DNA from: DASRGL01 sp035651115
GTDB taxonomy: Bacteria > Armatimonadota > Chthonomonadetes > Chthonomonadales > Chthonomonadaceae
DNA: 13,766 nt
Reading direction: 5' to 3'
NCBI GenBank assembly: GCA_035651115.1
Contig: DASRGL010000229.1
Coordinates: 1-13,766, forward strand
Positions 13,102-13,766 of this stretch are shown here, piece after piece. The notes beneath the pieces were generated by a model that worked only from the letters and a program-made list of their open reading frames with translations, ran no database searches and had not been told where the DNA came from. The first letter of the stretch is position 1, and each line of letters begins with the position of its first letter. The position numbers and the translations under genes were made by a program.

Positions 13102-13766
13102 TTGAACCCTGCGGAAACTCCTGGTGAAAACCTGGCGCGGCTGGAGACCGAAAGCCGCAACCCGCGCACGCGGGAACTGGACAGGCTGCCGACGGCGGCG
13201 CTGGTAGAGGCGCTGCACGCGGAGAACTACGCGGTCGCGGAGGCGGTGCAGGCCATCCTGCCGCAGGTCGCGCAGGTGGTGGACCTGCTGGCAGAACGGA
13301 TGGAGCGCGGCGGCAGGCTGTTCTATATCGGCGCGGGAACGAGCGGGCGGCTCGGCGTGCTGGACGCCAGCGAATGTCCGCCGACGTTCGGAGTCGCGCC
13401 GGGGCTGGTGCAGGGAATCATCGCCGGGGGCGAAACGGCGCTGACCTCCTCCATCGAGGGCGCGGAGGACAGCCCGGAAACGGGGGCGCGCGACCTGGAA
13501 GCGCGCGGCGTCACGGCGAACGATGTCGTGGTCGGTATCGCGGCGAGCGGGCGCACGCCCTACGTCATTGGCGCGCTGGACGCGGCGCGGCAGGTCGGCG
13601 CGGTGACGGTCGCCGTCGTCAACGTCTCGGACTCGGCGCTCTCCCGGCACGCCGACATCACCCTGGCCGCCATCACCGGGCCGGAGGCGCTGACCGGCTC
13701 GACCCGCCTGAAAGCCGGAACCGCGCAGAAGATGATCCTGAACCTGCTGACGACGGCGGCGATGGT
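13102..13766 (+). CDS. murQ: N-acetylmuramic acid 6-phosphate etherase (3' partial)
   Basis: At least 221 residues, running off the window end, of the SIS-fold lyase that splits D-lactate from MurNAc 6-phosphate to give GlcNAc 6-phosphate during peptidoglycan recycling. Motifs: LETESRNPRTRELDRL (14-29), GGRLFYIGAGTSGRLGVLDA (70-89) with the following SECPPTFG containing the predicted catalytic Glu91, GIIAGGETALTSSIEGAED (105-123) with a second catalytic Glu near 119-122, VGIAASGRTPYVIGAL (144-159) and GPEALTGSTRLKAGTAQK (193-210). No ATG is available before 13300, so TTG 13102 is taken as the start; GAGAGG at 13082-13087 is rather far upstream (14 bases). It fits with the predicted lytic transglycosylase at 10790-11980 as the enzyme that handles muropeptide products. 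Confidence 0.95.
   Translation, partial: MNPAETPGENLARLETESRNPRTRELDRLPTAALVEALHAENYAVAEAVQAILPQVAQVVDLLAERMERGGRLFYIGAGTSGRLGVLDASECPPTFGVAPGLVQGIIAGGETALTSSIEGAEDSPETGARDLEARGVTANDVVVGIAASGRTPYVIGALDAARQVGAVTVAVVNVSDSALSRHADITLAAITGPEALTGSTRLKAGTAQKMILNLLTTAAM

Noticed and set aside
12208..13650. A 480-codon minus-strand open frame opposite the cytochrome-like fragments and murQ
   Set aside because: It is Arg-rich with no motif and crosses two + strand genes, one of which (murQ) is unambiguous. It does not explain the frameshift.

Overview
This window reads as chromosomal DNA of a GC-rich, diderm-type (outer-membrane) bacterium. Evidence for an outer membrane is a PilQ/GspD-type secretin. 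Gene content and protein style (PASTA kinase with an HGDLRP catalytic loop, Gly-rich secretin, planctomycete-like CxxCH protein) suggest Armatimonadota or a neighbouring phylum. That placement is inference and was not tested by any search. Nearly all genes lie on the + strand. I see no rRNA, tRNA, CRISPR array or recognisable transposase.

Layout. 1-48 is the Gly-rich C-terminus of an upstream protein, probably another pilus or secretion component. After a 362-base leader come a secretin (411-2354), a hairpin and a palindromic dispersed-repeat-like element (2359-2450), then a tightly packed run: aroK, aroB, a small two-TM protein, a PASTA-type Ser/Thr kinase and rpe. Starts and stops overlap by 4-8 bases at three of these junctions, so this looks like one translationally coupled operon. 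pilQ-aroK-aroB is a long-known conserved order (pilMNOPQ-aroK-aroB in gammaproteobacteria), and kinase-rpe is a known neighbourhood in Firmicutes; here the two are joined.

At 7044-7681 sits a lower-GC two-gene module: a small protein of unknown function overlapping a clan AA aspartic protease. A two-TM protein (7714-8175), ribD (8218-9327), a membrane-anchored protein (9386-10006) and ribE (10148-10750) follow. ribD and ribE supply two steps of riboflavin synthesis; no FMN riboswitch, ribBA or ribH is visible here. A predicted exported lytic transglycosylase (10790-11980) and the N-terminal part of murQ (13102 to the window end) point to peptidoglycan turnover and recycling.

Two GC-rich palindromic arrays (about 10007-10106 and 11987-12118) bracket ribE and the transglycosylase in opposite orientation. 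Right after the second array is a broken cytochrome-c-like gene (12122-13083). It lacks a signal peptide at its 5' end and is frame-shifted at a T5 run, with a probable loss of an internal segment. The most notable points are this decayed gene next to the repeat array, the aspartic protease module, the degenerate active site of the PASTA kinase, and the uncertain (possibly AUA) start of ribD. I found no clear previously undescribed multi-gene system; the protease pair is the nearest candidate.
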